Assembly (NCBI RefSeq): GCF_013114825.1
Contig: NZ_JAAVLX010000002.1
Coordinates: 558,001-622,000 of the forward strand
Origin: Bradyrhizobium australiense
GTDB lineage: Bacteria > Pseudomonadota > Alphaproteobacteria > Rhizobiales > Xanthobacteraceae
Direction of reading: 5' to 3'
DNA length: 64,000 bases
Of the stretch, positions 29,394-39,280 are shown one piece after another (the stretch's first letter is position 1; every line of letters begins with the position of its first letter). The translations under genes and the position numbers were made by a program. The notes beneath the pieces are model-generated. The model did no database searches and was not told the DNA's origin. It worked only from the letters and a program-made list of their open reading frames with translations.

Positions 29394-31124
29394 TCACTTC
29401 TTGACAGCGAACACCCAGACGACGCCGCCCTGCGGCACGTTGTTCTCGATGCCAACATTATTCTGGGTCGCCAAAGCATCCTGGATGCGTTGCGCGTCAA
29501 CGCCCCACCCGGACTGGACCGCGATGTATTGCGTGCCGTCCACTTCGTACGCGACCGGCATGCCCATGATGCCGGAGTTGGTCTTTTGCTCCCAGAGCAG
29601 TTCGCCGGTCTTTGCGTGAAAGGCTCGGAACATCCGGTCGTTGGTGCCACCGACCAGCACCAGATCGCCAGCGGTCACCGTTACTGAGCCGAACAGATGC
29701 GATTTGGGGAAGGTATGCGACCAGACCTTCTTTCCCGTGGCCGGATCCCACGCCTGTAGCTCGCCAAAATGCGTCGCGTCCGGCCGAACCTTCAGGCCGA
29801 TATCTTCAGGCTTGGTCCCGAGCCAGAGCTGACCTGGTACCAGCGGCACCTTTTCGCCGGTGAAGCCGCCGCAGAAATTCTCGTTGGCGGGAACGTAGAC
29901 GTAGCGGGTCTTTTGGCTGTAGGCCGCGGACGGCCAATCCTTGCCGCCCCACAATGAGGGGCAGAATTCAACCCGCTTGCCCATGACCGGTTTGTGAGCC
30001 GGATCGACGATCGGCCGGCCCGTCTCCGGCTCAATGCCTTTCCAGACGTCGGTATGAACAAAAGGCCAGCCGGCGACGTAGTTGATTTTGTCCGGCTTAC
30101 GCTCGAGCACCCAGAAGATCGCGTTGCGTCCGGGGTGGATAAGGCTTTTGAAGGTGCGGCCATCCCTTTGCAGGTCGACCAGCATTGGCGCATCCACCTC
30201 GTCCCAATCCCAGGCATCGTTCTGATGGTATTGGAAGTGGTGTTTAATCTTGCCGGTATCAGGGTCGAGCCCGAGCACCGAGGTGGTGTAGAGATTGTCG
30301 CCGGGGTGAGTGTCTCCCGGCCACGGCGCGGCATTGCCGACGCCCCAATAGACCGTCCTGGTCTCGGGATCATAGTTGCCCGTCATCCACGCCGATCCGC
30401 CACCTGATTTCCAGTCGTCACCGCTCCACGTTTCGTGACCGGGTTCGCCCGGCCCCGGGATGGTGAAGGTCCGCCACAGTTCCTTGCCCGTGTCGGCGTC
30501 GAACGCGACGACGTAGCCACGAACGCCGAACTCGCCCCCCGAGCCGCCGACGATAACCTTGCCGTCGACCACCAGCGGCATCAGGGTCAGGTACTGACCC
30601 TTCTTGTAGTCCTGGACCTTGGTATCCCAGAGCACTTTCCCGGTCTTCGCGTCGAGCGCCACCACGTGATCGTCTGTCGTGGCCAAATACAGCTTGTCCT
30701 GCCACAGGCCCACGCCGCGGTTGGTTGGATGCAGTTGGAAGAGGTCCTCGGGGAGTTGCCGTTTGTATCTCCAGTACTCATCACCCGTCTTGGCGTTAAG
30801 GGCGATTACCTGACCTTGCGGGGTCGTGACGAACATGACGCCATTGTTGACGATCGGAGGCGACTCGTGTCCTTCCACCACGCCGGTCGAGAAGGTCCAC
30901 ACCGGTACCAGGTTTTTGACATTCGAGGTGTTGATCTGGTCGAGCGGGCTATATCCCTGCCCGTCGTAAGTCCGGCGATAGAGCATCCAGTTGCCCGGTT
31001 CCGGGTTCTTGAGGCGATCAGCGGTCACCGGACTGTAATTCTCGATCGGGCCTGCACCGGCGGCGATTGAGAAAAGGCATGTTGACGCGAACAAGCTCGG
31101 CACCAGCCACTGCTTTATGGTCAT
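29394..31124 (-). CDS. PQQ-dependent alcohol dehydrogenase without vicinal cysteines
   Basis: 576 residues with a signal peptide (cut near AAGAG, 25) and an eight-bladed quinoprotein propeller. Cofactor residues by position: Glu198 in GGEFG, Asn264 in GNAAPW, catalytic Asp306 and an extra Asp308 in WDWDEV; the extra Asp marks lanthanide-using enzymes such as XoxF and ExaF/PedH. The Cys-Cys pair that XoxF has before DTVNRG is absent; the equivalent stretch reads QLHPTNRG. It is a periplasmic alcohol oxidase. Substrate and metal are unproven. A Rieske protein gene lies upstream in the same direction. Confidence 0.85.
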   Translation of the reverse strand: MTIKQWLVPSLFASTCLFSIAAGAGPIENYSPVTADRLKNPEPGNWMLYRRTYDGQGYSPLDQINTSNVKNLVPVWTFSTGVVEGHESPPIVNNGVMFVTTPQGQVIALNAKTGDEYWRYKRQLPEDLFQLHPTNRGVGLWQDKLYLATTDDHVVALDAKTGKVLWDTKVQDYKKGQYLTLMPLVVDGKVIVGGSGGEFGVRGYVVAFDADTGKELWRTFTIPGPGEPGHETWSGDDWKSGGGSAWMTGNYDPETRTVYWGVGNAAPWPGDTHPGDNLYTTSVLGLDPDTGKIKHHFQYHQNDAWDWDEVDAPMLVDLQRDGRTFKSLIHPGRNAIFWVLERKPDKINYVAGWPFVHTDVWKGIEPETGRPIVDPAHKPVMGKRVEFCPSLWGGKDWPSAAYSQKTRYVYVPANENFCGGFTGEKVPLVPGQLWLGTKPEDIGLKVRPDATHFGELQAWDPATGKKVWSHTFPKSHLFGSVTVTAGDLVLVGGTNDRMFRAFHAKTGELLWEQKTNSGIMGMPVAYEVDGTQYIAVQSGWGVDAQRIQDALATQNNVGIENNVPQGGVVWVFAVKK

Positions 31125-31190
31125 AGACGCTACCTCCCTGTTTGTTTTCTTTATCTCTTTTCAGTTGTGCGCATCCGCTGCAGGCCGCCG

Positions 31191-31784
31191 TCACCCTCCT
31201 TGCTGAGCTCCTGCCTTTCCGATGAATGTTCCAGCCACCGTGAGCGAACCGTCAGCCATCGCCAAGGGAAGCGCTGCGAGGCGCCGCGGCGCCGGACCGA
31301 ACACCACTTGCGCGCTTTGCCGGGGGTCGAACTCGGAATTATGGCAAACGCATTTAAGGACGTCTTTTTCGCCCTGCGCTGCTTTCACCCACGCCGTGAT
31401 AGGGCACCCGGCGTGGGAACAAATCGCCGAATAGGCGACGATGCCGTCAGCCGATCGCGGGCGCGTGTCGTCATCAAGTTCGGCCGGATCAAGCTTTACG
31501 ACCACCACCTCATTCAACCGCGAGCCTTTGCGGACCACCGAGGTTTTGGGATCCTTTGGCCAAGCGCGCACGGCTGGTCCGCCGGGTTTTAGATCCTGCG
31601 GCTGGATCACTTCACCCGCCCGGTCTCCCTCGGCGAAGACCAGGACGTCGGCTTTTTGAGGTCGCACGTCGCTGCCAGGGGCGTCCTCCTCCGCACCGGC
31701 CGACCGAGGCGCCGATGCGTGCACCGCAGTTGCGAGGGCGGTCAGGATGATTGTGCGTCGAGTCTGATCTGAAGGCGATGACAT
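31191..31784 (-). CDS. Tat-exported Rieske 2Fe-2S protein
   Basis: 197 residues from ATG 31784. A twin-arginine signal (QTRRTIILTALA) is followed by a Rieske domain with cluster ligands Cys122 and His124 (CSHAGC) and Cys145 and His148 (CVCHNS), the remaining Cys127 and Cys147 forming the usual disulfide. It lies 66 bases before the PQQ dehydrogenase, so it may carry electrons from that enzyme or from IorAB. A longer reading starting at 31907 adds an unlikely N-terminus before the Tat signal. It is not part of a full bc1 operon here. Confidence 0.82.
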   Translation of the reverse strand: MSSPSDQTRRTIILTALATAVHASAPRSAGAEEDAPGSDVRPQKADVLVFAEGDRAGEVIQPQDLKPGGPAVRAWPKDPKTSVVRKGSRLNEVVVVKLDPAELDDDTRPRSADGIVAYSAICSHAGCPITAWVKAAQGEKDVLKCVCHNSEFDPRQSAQVVFGPAPRRLAALPLAMADGSLTVAGTFIGKAGAQQGG

Positions 31785-32602
31785 TTTTGTCTCGCTTTCT
31801 GCATTGATGCCATCGAGTGATAGCGAATGCACGATGATTTTACAAACTGAATGGTTGAACTCGGCCAAAAAGAGGCGGCGTACAAATTTTGTTACGTGCG
31901 CCTCCATCTTTTCAAGAGCACTCGGTTCTGACGCAACCGCAGCAAATTGCAGTAGCCGCGTTCCCCGTCATGGGAGTGGCCGGCTCCAGACGTTGCTCGA
32001 CTCGGTGCCAGCGCCACCGCAGGCGTTCCTGCCGTCAGTGAGCGGCTGACGACGACAACAGCCATGCTCGCCGGAAGAGGAATGGACGTTTTGGCCGCCA
32101 GCCGGGCTGCCACGAGTCTATCGGCCCGGGGCCGTCACTGGTCAGTCCATCGTGATCGCCTTCGAGACGGCATTCAATGCGGTCGCCCTCCTTCCTGTAG
32201 TCGCCGCGCCGTGTTGGTCACGATCAGAATCGGATTCGTCCGACACACGAAAATGCGCGCGGCACGGTCACCCGTTGGGCGAGGCCGCATAACATTCGAC
32301 GTCTGAGGACCGTTGGACCGGCCTGGAAGCGAGGCCGGACGCTCGCACCAGCATCGTAATAGCGATCAGCAGGACCTTCGCTGATCCGAGCAGTTCAATC
32401 TCTGCGTCGCGGCTCTACACCTTTTACCATCAAACTTTAGTCGATGAGCCCTGCCGCCTCTCGCCTGCGTGACCACGTTTCGCAGCGACGAGCGACGCAT
32501 GGAGCGGGGGCGCCGGTTGACTTCTCGTCGTATTCTCCAAATACTTGACTGAAAACCGGAAGGACCAGTCCGGCGATAATAATAATTCAGTGGGAGGACA
32601 CG
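31785..32602. other. Long intergenic region with no recognisable gene
   Basis: 818 bases between the Rieske gene (leftward) and the binding-protein gene (rightward). Open frames of 60-80 codons occur on both strands but show no family resemblance, no ribosome site and skewed Arg/Ser/Ala content, as expected from frame shadows or decayed coding sequence. The last 90 bases hold promoter-like AT-rich DNA and the GGGAGG ribosome site of the 32603 gene. Confidence 0.5.
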
Positions 32603-33913
32603 ATGCCGACTTCACGCAGAACGCTGCTGAAGACTTCTGCGGCTGCCGCCGCTGCATTCAGTTTCGATTGGACCCGCGCGCAGGCACAAGCCGAGACGGT
32701 GCGCATCGGCCTGATCTATGACTTGACCGGCCCCTTTGCCGCCGGTGGGTCGGTCGCCTCCTCGATCGGCGCGCAGATTGCCATCGACCTCGTCAACGAA
32801 AAAGGCGGCATCGGCGGCAAGTACAAGGTGGCCCCTGTCGCCGCCGACTCTCAGAGCAAGCCGGATGTAGCGATCAATGAGGCCAATCGCCTGATCGACC
32901 AGGAGAAGATCGACATCATCAACGGCGTCTATGCGAGTTCGCACGCAGTCCCGCTCGCGGCCAAAGTCGAGCAGCAGAAAAAGATCCTCTGGATCACGAC
33001 CGCGGTTTCGACGGCCGTGTTCAAGGACAAGAACCTGCAATACGTCTTCCGCGCGCAGATTCATTCCGACCAATACGGCCAGGCCTTTGCGAGATTCATC
33101 AGCGAGCACGCCAAGGCCAAGCTCGGCATAGAGCCCAAGGACGTCAAGGTCGCGCTGATTCACGAGGATGGTCCTTATGGGGTCGGCGTTGCCGCGGCCG
33201 ACGAAGCCTACGCGAAGGAGGCCGGCCTGCAGGTCGTGCTCAAGGAAGGTTATTCCGCGTCCGCTCCCGACCTCTCGGTGCTGGTGACCAAGATCAAGCG
33301 CGCGAGGGCCGACGTGATTTCCCATGCCGGATACAATCCGGACATCACCCTGTTCCTGCGCCAGGCGCGCGAGAACGGCCTCAAGTTCAAGATGCTGTTC
33401 GGCGCCGGCGCGGGTTACAGCCAGCTCGACAAGTTGCGCGCGACATTCGGTGCGGACATCGACAATTTCTGCAATATCGATCCGGTTCCGGCGCAATTGC
33501 TCGATCCCTCGAAACTCGCGCCCGGGATCGGCGATCTCACCAAGACCATGGTCGCGCGCTACAAGGAGAAAACCAACGCGACCGATGTTCCGCCGCACTG
33601 CTCGATGGGCTTCAACCAGACCTGGGTCCTGCTCAATAATGTGCTGCCCGTGGCAAAGGAGAAATACGGCGGCTTCGATCCCGAGGCGGTTCGCAAGGCG
33701 GCGCTCGACGTGGATATCCCGCCGGGCGGCACTATCCAAGGCTACGGCGTGAAATTCTATCGGCCCGGAACGCCGCTTTCCGGCCAGAACGAGCGTTCAA
33801 CCCCGGTCGTCATGCAAAATGCCGGCGAGCATATCTCGGTGGTCTGGCCGACCGCCATAAGGACGCAGGACCCGGTGTTCCCGCTACCGAAGTCATCGGT
33901 CTACGCTGCGTAA
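32603..33913 (+). CDS. Branched-chain-type ABC substrate-binding protein (Tat signal)
   Basis: 436 residues. A twin-arginine signal, SRRTLLKTSAAAAAAF, precedes a LivJ/Peripla_BP_6 fold starting VRIGLIYDLTGPFAAGG. No permease or ATPase gene is beside it, so it works with a transporter encoded elsewhere. It converges on the oxidoreductase/FAH pair, which may use its ligand. GGGAGG stands six bases before the ATG. Confidence 0.87.
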   Translation: MPTSRRTLLKTSAAAAAAFSFDWTRAQAQAETVRIGLIYDLTGPFAAGGSVASSIGAQIAIDLVNEKGGIGGKYKVAPVAADSQSKPDVAINEANRLIDQEKIDIINGVYASSHAVPLAAKVEQQKKILWITTAVSTAVFKDKNLQYVFRAQIHSDQYGQAFARFISEHAKAKLGIEPKDVKVALIHEDGPYGVGVAAADEAYAKEAGLQVVLKEGYSASAPDLSVLVTKIKRARADVISHAGYNPDITLFLRQARENGLKFKMLFGAGAGYSQLDKLRATFGADIDNFCNIDPVPAQLLDPSKLAPGIGDLTKTMVARYKEKTNATDVPPHCSMGFNQTWVLLNNVLPVAKEKYGGFDPEAVRKAALDVDIPPGGTIQGYGVKFYRPGTPLSGQNERSTPVVMQNAGEHISVVWPTAIRTQDPVFPLPKSSVYAA

Positions 33914-33962
33914 GACATCGTTGTGCGAGCTGAATTTGCGGCCGCATCGACAAGTGTGCTCT

Positions 33963-34096
33963 CTCGCCCCACTCTTGCGGGGAGAGGACTGGGGTGAGGG
34001 GCTTCTCTCCGCGAGCGAGATCGTCGTGAGACCTGTACCCCCTCACCCGGATTGCATCTGACGACGCAATCCGACCTCTCCCCGCAAGTGGGCGAG
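33963..34096. repeat. Nested inverted-repeat element
   Basis: CTCGCCCCACTCTTGCGG... (33963-33986) is repeated inverted, with small changes, at 34076-34096 (ending GTGGGCGAG). Inside lie GGGGTGAGGG (33991-34000) against CCCCTCACCC (34039-34048), and the small hairpin ATTGC/GCAAT at 34051-34070. The whole could fold as one long stem. Such CCCTCACCC/GGGGAGAG palindromes recur in bradyrhizobial intergenic DNA, so this is probably a dispersed non-autonomous element; here it also sits between convergent genes. Confidence 0.7.
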
Positions 34097-34136
34097 GTAA
34101 GGACGCCGCCGCGCGCTCCTGAGCCGAGGACAATGC

Positions 34137-35306
34137 CTACAGCGCAACGCGCCGTCCGTCCTCGGCGGCCCAATAGCCGGCATAGTTGACCTTGATCGTC
34201 TCAAAGGCCAGCGCCAGATCCGAGAGCGGTTGCCGGCCGGTTGCAACGCACTCCATGAAGTCCTGGATTTCCTGCGTATAGCCGCGCGTCCATTCTTCCT
34301 CGAGGCAGACATATTGCCAGCCGGTCTTGCGGTCGACCTTCTCGGTGATATAGACACCGGCGAGCTTCTCGTCGCTGGTCTGGTAGCTCATCATGTGCGT
34401 GTTCGGCGTGATGTTGGCGAACAGCGAACCGCCGCTGGTGTAGGTCTCGATCAGATTGCGGACGCCGCCCATGATCATGTCGCCGGAGAACACCGTTGCC
34501 TTGGTGCCGTCGGCGAACGTCACCGTGAGCACGCCCCAATCCTCGACGTCGACCGGATTGGCCTTGATGTAGGTGCGCTCCTCCGGTTTGAGGATAGCCG
34601 TGACATTGCCGATGTCACACGTCACGCTCGCAACAGCGATCGTCTCGCCGCGGGCCTTCGCCTCGACCTGCTTGAGGTAGAGCACGGCCGAAAGCGGATG
34701 GCATCCCATCCGGATCAGCGAGCCGCCGCCGGTCATCGCCCATTGCGCGGCGTGGACCGCGTGCGAACCCGAGTGGCTCTCCTCCCCCTTCATGAACAGG
34801 ATCTTGTCCTTGGTCGCCTTGAGGATCTCGGCGGTCTTGGTCACCGCCGGCGCGTAAATCCAGTCCTCCGCATACATGAAGAGCTTGCCGGTCCTGTTGA
34901 TCGCCGCGCGGGTAACCGCCATTTCGTCCAGCACGCGCTCATACATCAACGCCTTCGGTACATGCTTTCCGATCGGCGCCTTGTCGCCATCCCGGCCGAA
35001 ATAGCCGGCGAACGGCTTTTCGCAGATGACGTGTTTGCCGGCCTGCATCGCATCGACAATCATTGAAGTGTGCAAATTGGGCGGCGTGCAGATGTCGATC
35101 ACATCGAGCTCGCCGTCGGCGATCAGGTCGCGGAAGCTGCGATACACCGTCGGGATCTGATGGCGATTGGCAAACTCGAGGACGTGATCACCCCTCGCCG
35201 CAACAGCCCTGACCTCGACGTCCACTCCATAAACGCGCCGGTAGGCATGCATGTGCAGCTCGGATACGAAGCCGCAGCCGGCCAGACCGATCCTGATTTT
35301 CGCCAT
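34137..35306 (-). CDS. Gfo/Idh/MocA family oxidoreductase
   Basis: 389 residues. The NAD(P)-binding glycine loop IGLAGCGFVSELH is at the N-terminus and the active-site EKP motif appears as CEKPFAG near 96. These enzymes oxidise or reduce sugars, inositols and related compounds. It follows the FAH-family gene by 17 bases on the same strand, forming a two-gene operon. Confidence 0.88.
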   Translation of the reverse strand: MAKIRIGLAGCGFVSELHMHAYRRVYGVDVEVRAVAARGDHVLEFANRHQIPTVYRSFRDLIADGELDVIDICTPPNLHTSMIVDAMQAGKHVICEKPFAGYFGRDGDKAPIGKHVPKALMYERVLDEMAVTRAAINRTGKLFMYAEDWIYAPAVTKTAEILKATKDKILFMKGEESHSGSHAVHAAQWAMTGGGSLIRMGCHPLSAVLYLKQVEAKARGETIAVASVTCDIGNVTAILKPEERTYIKANPVDVEDWGVLTVTFADGTKATVFSGDMIMGGVRNLIETYTSGGSLFANITPNTHMMSYQTSDEKLAGVYITEKVDRKTGWQYVCLEEEWTRGYTQEIQDFMECVATGRQPLSDLALAFETIKVNYAGYWAAEDGRRVAL

Positions 35307-35323
35307 TGCGGAGTATCTCCCGG

Positions 35324-36508
35324 TTATCGTCGGTCAAGACCCTTGCGGCGCATCAATGCGGCGAAGAGATCGCCCAAGCCGAACTGCCAAGGCTCGCAAT
35401 CGCCGCTGTGACGCATGCGGTTGGTCAGCCGGCCGAGTTTCGGCGTGGCGACCGTCACCAGATCGCCTTGGACATGGGTGAACCCCTGCCCCTTCGCGGC
35501 ACGATCCTGGATCGGAGCGAACATCGTGCCGAGGAACAGCACGAAGCCATCGGGATACTGATGGTTCTCATTGATGGTCTGCCCGACAATGTCGGCCGGG
35601 TCCCTGCTGATCTGGGTCAGCGAGGATGCGCCGTGCAGCACGAAGCCTTCCGGCCCCTTCACCTCCAGCGAGATCTCCATTCTCCTGATGTCGTCGAGCG
35701 TGAAGCTTCCATCGAAGAAGCGCACGAACGGACCGATCGCGCAGGACGCATTGTTGTCCTTGGCCTTGGACAGGAGCAGCGCCGAGCGCCCCTCGAAGTC
35801 GCGCAGATTGACATCATTGCCAAGCGTGGCGCCGACGATGCGCCCGTCGCGCGTCACCACCAGCACCACCTCCGGCTCGGGATTATTCCAAGTCGATTTC
35901 GGATGCAGGCCCGCATCCACACATGTGCCGACCGCGGACAGCACGGGCGCTTTGGTAAACACCTCGGCATCCGGCCCGATGCCGACTTCGAGATACTGGC
36001 TCCAGGCATTCTGGGAAACCAGCACGTCCTTGACATGCTGCGCTTCGGCCGAGCCTGGCTTCAATTGCGACAGGTCGGTGCCGACGATCCGCGTCACCTC
36101 GGCCCGGATCGCCTCGGCCGAATCCGGATTGCCGCGCGCCCGCTCCTCGATCACCCGCTCCAGCATCGATACGGCGAACGTGACGCCGGCAGCCTTGATC
36201 ACCTGTAGGTCGATCGGGGCAAGCAGCCATGGCCTGGTCGGATCACGGGTATCGGGCGGCGTGTTGTTCAACAGATCCTGCAGCGCGCCTACCCGCTCGC
36301 CACGCGCGGCACGCAGCGCTCCGGCCGGATCGGCAGCGGCGGCAAGCTGGCTGGCGGTGGGGAAGTCCTCGGTGATGTCGAACACGCCATTCTGGCGGAT
36401 CGCAACCACCGACGGGCCGGCGAGATCGGGACGCCAGGCGCGCCCCATCAGCGCGGCACCGGCGAAATCATCAGGCAGAATGAAGGCGGCGTCTGTGACG
36501 ATCGGCAT
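35324..36508 (-). CDS. Fumarylacetoacetate hydrolase family protein
   Basis: 394 residues. The C-terminal FAH fold has the metal-binding PEPEVVLVV run near 210 and GNDVNLRDFEGRS near 233. This long subgroup resembles 2-keto-3-deoxy sugar-acid dehydratases of pentose oxidation pathways. With the neighbouring Gfo/Idh/MocA enzyme it suggests sugar or sugar-acid catabolism. The exact reaction is not shown by sequence. Confidence 0.8.
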   Translation of the reverse strand: MPIVTDAAFILPDDFAGAALMGRAWRPDLAGPSVVAIRQNGVFDITEDFPTASQLAAAADPAGALRAARGERVGALQDLLNNTPPDTRDPTRPWLLAPIDLQVIKAAGVTFAVSMLERVIEERARGNPDSAEAIRAEVTRIVGTDLSQLKPGSAEAQHVKDVLVSQNAWSQYLEVGIGPDAEVFTKAPVLSAVGTCVDAGLHPKSTWNNPEPEVVLVVTRDGRIVGATLGNDVNLRDFEGRSALLLSKAKDNNASCAIGPFVRFFDGSFTLDDIRRMEISLEVKGPEGFVLHGASSLTQISRDPADIVGQTINENHQYPDGFVLFLGTMFAPIQDRAAKGQGFTHVQGDLVTVATPKLGRLTNRMRHSGDCEPWQFGLGDLFAALMRRKGLDRR

Positions 36509-36953
36509 CGTGGGAATCCTCGCGAGGCATCTGTGCGGTCAGGTCAGCACCGTCCATAGAAGGGAACTGCTCGATGGGTCAACACCTCCCGGGAATGTCC
36601 GCCCTCAGCACCGCGGCCGCCATGACGAGGTCCACTGCGCCGCAGCATACAAAATCGGACGATCGGTCAAGTGCAGCCCCGATTGCGCGTCCTGCAAACA
36701 ACCATCCGGCATGGCGATTGCGCGAAGACTTCGACGGGTTCTGATGTCTGAGAATTAGGCGGGATCGCGCAGGAATACCGCCGGCCCGGGATAGCTGGAC
36801 GACCAGCGGCCGGCCTTACTCACCTGTCGGTCTCTCGACGAAGGCATGGCACAGCCTCGTCGTGCTCTCAGCGGCTGCGCTGACGGCGACCACCGTCAGC
36901 GCAAGTTGGGTATCGCGCAAGCTCAGGCTGGTGCCCGCTTCAAGCCGCCTTGC
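36509..36953. other. Intergenic region between the FAH gene and gfa
   Basis: 445 bases without a supported gene. On the minus strand TTGACC (36670-36665) and TATGCT (36649-36644), 15 bases apart, are a weak promoter candidate for the FAH gene. The half nearer gfa shows no clear terminator for the methanol operon. Confidence 0.4.
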
Positions 36954-37523
36954 TCAAGCTGCTCTGGCCTTGGATTTTGCTACATGGCTCGAGATTGCAT
37001 CCATCAACGGCGGCGACAGGCAATCGTAGGGCTCCAGTCCGAGTTCCCTCAGCCGGGCCCTGATTCCATCCATCTCGCCCGGTTGGACGCCGGACTCCAG
37101 CACGGACGACACGAACGCGGCAAACCCCGGAGCTGCCCATCCGCCTTCCTGGAACAGTTCGGGATGGATGAAGTCGAGACCGTAGAACGGATGCCCCGTG
37201 TTCTCGATTCGCCCGTACATATGCGTTCCGCAGGCCTTGCAGGCATAGCGCTGAATCGCCGCCGCCGAGTCGACGATCTGCAGCTTGTCGCCGTTCTCGA
37301 TGACGTTCACGTTGTCGCGCGGGACCACGGCGACGACGGAGAAGGTCGCCCCCTCGGGCTTCCAGCATTTGGTGCAGCCGCAGGCGTGGTTGTGGGCCAC
37401 ATCGCCCTTGATGGCGACCTTGACCGGCCTGTCCGTGCATTTGCAAACCAGGGTGCCGCCGGCGAAATTGCCTGTCCCCTGCTTTACGCCGCTGTCAATC
37501 GATGGGTGGATATGAACAGTCAT
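36954..37523 (-). CDS. gfa: S-(hydroxymethyl)glutathione synthase (Gfa)
   Basis: 189 residues, near the 190 of Paracoccus Gfa. The zinc-binding cysteines are in CKCTD, CGCTKCW and CKACGTH. It speeds addition of formaldehyde to glutathione. ATG 37523 follows GGAGG at ideal distance. It lies 34 bases after the dehydrogenase that uses its product, at the end of the xoxF-xoxG-frmA-gfa row. Confidence 0.95.
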   Translation of the reverse strand: MTVHIHPSIDSGVKQGTGNFAGGTLVCKCTDRPVKVAIKGDVAHNHACGCTKCWKPEGATFSVVAVVPRDNVNVIENGDKLQIVDSAAAIQRYACKACGTHMYGRIENTGHPFYGLDFIHPELFQEGGWAAPGFAAFVSSVLESGVQPGEMDGIRARLRELGLEPYDCLSPPLMDAISSHVAKSKARAA

Positions 37524-37557
37524 GGGCCTATCCTCCTTGTGTTTGAAGTTCCCCGAT

Positions 37558-38664
37558 TCAGAAGACGACAACCGAACGAATCGACTTGCCTTCGTGCATG
37601 AGGTCGAATCCCTTGTTGATCTCCTCAAGCTTGAGGACATGCGTGATCATCGGATCGATCTCGATCTTCCCGTTCATGTACCAGTCGACGATTTTCGGCA
37701 CGTCCGTGCGGCCGCGCGCGCCGCCAAAGGCCGTGCCCTTCCAGACGCGGCCGGTCACGAGCTGGAATGGCCGGGTGGCGATCTCCTTGCCGGCCTCCGC
37801 GACACCGATGATGACCGAGACGCCCCAGCCGCGATGGCATGCTTCGAGGGCCTGCCGCATGACGCCGGTGTTTCCGGTGCAGTCGAAGGTGTAGTCGGCG
37901 CCGCCGTCGGTGAGCCCGACCAGATGCTGGACGATGTCGCTGACCTTGGTCGGATTGACGAAATGCGTCATGCCGAAACGGCGGCCCCAATCCTCCTTGG
38001 AATCGTTGACGTCGACGCCGACGATCTTGTCGGCACCTACCATCTTCGCGCCCTGGATGACGTTGAGCCCGATGCCGCCGAGACCGAATACGACGACGTT
38101 GGCGCCCGGCGTCACCTTAGCGGTATTGACCACGGCGCCAACGCCCGTCGTCACCCCGCAACCGATGTAGCAGCTCTTGTCGAAGGGCGCGTCCTCGCGG
38201 ATCTTTGCCACCGCGATTTCCGGCAGCACGGTAAAGTTCGAAAACGTCGAGCAGCCCATGTAGTGGAAGATCGGCTTGCCCTGATAGCTGAATCGCGAGG
38301 TGCCGTCGGGCATCACGCCCTTCCCCTGCGTGGCGCGAATAGCCGTGCAAAGATTGGTCTTGCCGCTCAGGCAGCTTTTACACTGGCGGCATTCCGGCGT
38401 GTAGAGCGGAATCACGTGATCGCCGGCCTTGACCGACATTACGCCCGGCCCGACTTCGCGGACGATGCCCGCGCCCTCATGACCGAGTATCGAAGGAAAG
38501 ATTCCTTCACTGTCGAAACCGTCGAGCGTGTAGGCGTCGGTGTGGCAGATTCCGGTCGCCTTTATCTCGACGAGAACCTCGCCAGCTTTTGGACCCTCAA
38601 GATCAACCTCAACGATTTCAAGAGGCTTTTTGGCTTCGAACGCGACAGCGGCGCGGGTCTTCAT
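37558..38664 (-). CDS. frmA: S-(hydroxymethyl)glutathione dehydrogenase, class III alcohol dehydrogenase
   Basis: 368 residues. Zinc sites: GICHTDAY and HEGAG for the catalytic zinc, [15 protein letters not shown] for the structural zinc; the Rossmann motif is [12 protein letters not shown]. It oxidises S-hydroxymethylglutathione to S-formylglutathione with NAD, the second cytoplasmic step of formaldehyde removal. Start ATG 38664 follows GGAG; a GTG at 38676 is in frame. Also known as flhA or adhC in other species. Confidence 0.96.
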   Translation of the reverse strand: MKTRAAVAFEAKKPLEIVEVDLEGPKAGEVLVEIKATGICHTDAYTLDGFDSEGIFPSILGHEGAGIVREVGPGVMSVKAGDHVIPLYTPECRQCKSCLSGKTNLCTAIRATQGKGVMPDGTSRFSYQGKPIFHYMGCSTFSNFTVLPEIAVAKIREDAPFDKSCYIGCGVTTGVGAVVNTAKVTPGANVVVFGLGGIGLNVIQGAKMVGADKIVGVDVNDSKEDWGRRFGMTHFVNPTKVSDIVQHLVGLTDGGADYTFDCTGNTGVMRQALEACHRGWGVSVIIGVAEAGKEIATRPFQLVTGRVWKGTAFGGARGRTDVPKIVDWYMNGKIEIDPMITHVLKLEEINKGFDLMHEGKSIRSVVVF

Positions 38665-38736
38665 CTTAAGCTCCACATTTGCTTTTCAAGTCGCTGCACG
38701 GAGTTACCGAGACGATCCCCTCGGATATTCGTATGA

Positions 38737-39249
38737 TCATTTGGCTCCCATGCAGGCTTTTTCCGCCTGAGTGTAGGCGTCAGGTTTGTCTTCACGCTTG
38801 GCGGGCCGCACACGGCCAACCGCGTCATGCGCGCGGGCGCGCAGATAGACGTAGAGGTCGTCCATGTAGCAAGCGACATTCGGATTATCGCCAAACGCCG
38901 GCATGACGTTCTCTTGTGCGGTATTGACGTTCTTGCGACCGCTGGCGACCACCGCGAGGAAATCGCCGTAACTCATCGTCTTCAGTGATTCCTGCAGCGA
39001 CGGCGCGTAGGTCGATCCCATTCCGTCAGGGCCATGGCAGACGTGGCATTCGGAGTGATAGCGACGGTATCCGGAGTAGGTGTACCAATCGACCGTCCCG
39101 TCGGCCGCGACCTTGAAGGTCGGATTTCCTTCCTTGTCGAGATACTTGCCATCCTCGGACTTGACGGCGGTCGGATCGTCCGCAGCGTGGGCAACCGTTC
39201 CCGCCGCCACAAGCATGAGAGTGGCTGCAATCAAACAAATTCTACGCAA
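38737..39249 (-). CDS. xoxG: Cytochrome c of the XoxG type
   Basis: About 170 residues with a signal peptide (cut near AHA) and one haem site, CHVCHG, near residue 70, with MPAF as the likely distal Met. It takes electrons from XoxF. Its position between xoxF and the formaldehyde genes is the usual one. I placed the start at TTG 39249, seven bases after GAGGA; a GTG at 39255 is in frame but sits against that sequence. Confidence 0.88.
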   Translation of the reverse strand: MRRICLIAATLMLVAAGTVAHAADDPTAVKSEDGKYLDKEGNPTFKVAADGTVDWYTYSGYRRYHSECHVCHGPDGMGSTYAPSLQESLKTMSYGDFLAVVASGRKNVNTAQENVMPAFGDNPNVACYMDDLYVYLRARAHDAVGRVRPAKREDKPDAYTQAEKACMGAK

Positions 39250-39280
39250 GAGCACATCCTCGATATTGGATCTAGAGCAA

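Noticed and set aside
31892-32306. Small genes in the long intergenic region
   Set aside because: No ribosome site, no family resemblance and composition typical of frame shadows on both strands.
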